Notes under the pieces: generated by a model | Told to the model about the DNA's origin: nothing | What the model saw: the letters and a program-made list of their open reading frames with translations, nothing else | Databases searched by the model: none | Shown here: one piece after another, positions 7,104-7,992 of the stretch | Position numbering within the stretch: position 1 is the first letter of the stretch | How the letters are laid out: every line of letters starts with the position of its first letter | Assembly: GCA_025457805.1 (NCBI GenBank) | Contig: JALOTR010000099.1 | Location: forward strand, 1 to 7,992 | Reading direction: 5' to 3' | Length of the DNA: 7,992 bases | DNA from: Akkermansiaceae bacterium | GTDB lineage: Bacteria; Verrucomicrobiota; Verrucomicrobiia; Verrucomicrobiales; Akkermansiaceae | Made by a program: the position numbers and the translations under genes

Positions 7104-7496
7104 TCAGAACGGCACGTCGTCGTCGAAATCATCCTCGTTTCGCAGTTCCGCCATCGAGGGCTCGGCCTGGCTGCGATTGCCGGTCCTCGCCGGCTCGGAA
7201 TTCTGGCGCGGGGCGGAAAAATCCCCTCCCCCGCTGCCGGACTGGATTTTCCAGCACGAGAGGTTCACGAAATACTTGCCGTTGTATTCATTGCCACGGA
7301 TGTCGAAGCTGACCTGCACATCCTGGCCGACTTCGTAAGCATCGAGCATCTGGCACTTGTCCTTCACGACCTCGAACTTGAGATCCTGCGGATACTTGTC
7401 GTGCGAGGTGGTGACGACGAATTCCCGTTTCGAGAATCCGCTCGGGAAACTCTGCGTATCGTTGATGACTTTGATTTTTCCTGCGGCCTCGTACAT
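7104..7496 (-). CDS. DUF3127 protein with SSB-like acidic C-terminal tip
   Basis: 130 residues from ATG at 7496. The frame stays open upstream to 7763, but those 89 extra codons are Arg/Pro-rich and unlike the family; DUF3127 proteins begin close to MYEAAGKIK. Residues 1-86 form the conserved core, with recognisable stretches TQSFPSGFSKREFVVTT, YPQDLKFE, KDKCQMLD and RGNEYNGKYFVNL. The core looks all-beta and OB-fold-like. A Gly/Ser/Pro/Arg linker (about 87-118) leads to an acidic tail ending EDDFDDDVPF, closely like the DDDIPF tip by which single-stranded DNA-binding protein (SSB) recruits repair and replication proteins. A role in nucleic-acid binding or as an SSB-like adaptor is inference; the family has no function that I know of. 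No signal peptide, so cytoplasmic. It appears to be a single gene, divergent from the cytochrome gene. A TTGACA lies upstream, but no good -10. Confidence 0.9.
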   Translation of the reverse strand: MYEAAGKIKVINDTQSFPSGFSKREFVVTTSHDKYPQDLKFEVVKDKCQMLDAYEVGQDVQVSFDIRGNEYNGKYFVNLSCWKIQSGSGGGDFSAPRQNSEPARTGNRSQAEPSMAELRNEDDFDDDVPF

Positions 7497-7597
7497 GCCC
7501 GTGACTTTTGATTTTCGGGCACCGATGTCAAACCTTTGCCGATGATTTGAAAGCGAGGAGAAATCTGGTCCGTTTCCAGCATGCCTCTCAGCTGCCG
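7497..7597. promoter_or_regulatory. Divergent intergenic region between DUF3127 and cytochrome genes
   Basis: This 101-bp gap must carry starts for both genes. For DUF3127 (minus strand) there is a TTGACA (complement of 7526-7531), but the sequence 17 bp on (AAAGTC) is a poor -10 and would leave almost no leader. On the plus strand, GAGGAG at 7555-7560 is Shine-Dalgarno-like but lies 37 bp from the cytochrome ATG. A six-codon ORF at 7581-7601 (MPLSCR) ends with a TGA overlapping that ATG. I see no terminator or larger repeat. Confidence 0.25.
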
Positions 7598-7992
7598 ATG
7601 ATCCTCCGCCTTCCATTTCCTGCCTCCCACGCGCTCCGCGCCATCGCAATCCATGCAGGCATGGTGGCCTTCGCGCACGCCGATTCCGCGGCGACCTACG
7701 AAAAGAAAATCGTCCCGCTGCTGGAAAACTATTGTTTCGATTGCCACGCGGAGGGTTCCTCAAAAGGCGACTTTTCGATGGATGAGTTCAAGGACCTGGG
7801 CGGCCACCTGAACGACAAAAAACACTGGCTCGCCGTCTGGCACAATTTGCGCAGCCAGATCATGCCGCCCTCGGACAAGGACCAACCGAGTCTCGACGAG
7901 AAACGCGAGCTGATGGCTTGGATCGAAAAGGATGTTTTCAAACTCGATCCCACCAACCCGGATCCCGGCCGTGTCACCATCCGCCGGCTCAA
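7598..7992 (+). CDS. Secreted PSCyt1-type cytochrome c protein (DUF1587/DUF1592-type), 5' part only
   Basis: 131 full codons from ATG at 7598, open to the window edge. Residues 1-28 look like a signal peptide (MILRLPF, then a hydrophobic stretch ending FAHA). A planctomycete-type cytochrome c domain (PSCyt1, residues about 33-115) follows: Y-C46-F-D-C49-H50 is the heme-binding motif (covalent heme through both Cys, axial His50), and QIMPP provides the likely second axial ligand M89. The visible end, GRVTIRRL with the next bases starting an Asn codon, matches the opening of the DUF1587 domain, which in Planctomycetes and Verrucomicrobia is usually followed by DUF1592/1588/1585 modules in proteins of about 700-900 residues. 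Such proteins are exported and their function is unsettled. A DUF1552 gene often follows; it would lie outside the window. The start is the only ATG before the signal peptide in this frame; the next (7661) would truncate it. Confidence 0.88.
   Translation, partial: MILRLPFPASHALRAIAIHAGMVAFAHADSAATYEKKIVPLLENYCFDCHAEGSSKGDFSMDEFKDLGGHLNDKKHWLAVWHNLRSQIMPPSDKDQPSLDEKRELMAWIEKDVFKLDPTNPDPGRVTIRRL

Noticed and set aside
7497..7763. An 89-codon N-terminal extension of the DUF3127 frame
   Set aside because: The added sequence is Arg/Pro-rich, overlaps the divergent cytochrome gene and does not fit DUF3127 proteins, which start close to MYEAAGKIK.

Overview
The window looks like a GC-rich chromosomal segment from the Verrucomicrobiota, probably a Verrucomicrobiales/Luteolibacter-like lineage. 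This is an inference from gene content: secreted formylglycine-type sulfatases in tandem, a planctomycete/verrucomicrobial-type cytochrome c protein (PSCyt1/DUF1587-type), a CrtI-family carotenoid desaturase and a DUF3127 protein. None of the starts has a convincing Shine-Dalgarno sequence, which fits that phylum. There are no rRNA, tRNA, CRISPR, IS or phage features.

Layout. (1) Positions 1-2768, minus strand: two secreted S1 sulfatases in one operon. The upstream one is complete (1188-2768). The downstream one (1191 to base 1) runs off the left edge. They are joined by a 4-bp ATGA stop/start overlap. (2) 2769-2947: a divergent intergenic region with short repeats and a weak promoter candidate. 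(3) 2948-4477, plus strand: a complete CrtI/CrtN-family FAD-dependent desaturase. A possible 43-codon ORF overlaps its stop by ATGA. (4) 4565-6939, minus strand: a two-gene operon of a secreted trypsin/V8-like serine protease with a C-terminal P/Homo B domain, followed through another ATGA overlap by a membrane-anchored helical protein of unknown function. (5) 6940-7103: a regulatory-looking intergenic region with a TTGACA element inside a 19-bp inverted repeat, a 10-bp palindrome, a separate hairpin and degenerate short repeats. (6) 7104-7496, minus strand: a 130-residue DUF3127 protein with an SSB-like acidic C-terminal tip (DDDVPF). (7) 7598 to the right edge, plus strand: the N-terminus of a secreted cytochrome c protein of the PSCyt1 + DUF1587/1592 type, cut just as the 'RRLN' start of the next domain appears.

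How the genes work together. Four of the six confidently called proteins with export signals or anchors (two sulfatases, the protease and the cytochrome) point to an extracytoplasmic polymer-degrading lifestyle; the unknown 379-residue protein is also anchored. The sulfatase pair is probably co-translated and removes sulfate esters from glycans. The protease and the unknown protein probably form a second co-translated module. The desaturase and the DUF3127 protein look like independent single genes. I see no obviously new defence or mobile system. The best leads are the DUF3127 protein with its SSB-like tail, the protease plus unknown anchored-protein module, and the palindromic control region in front of that module.
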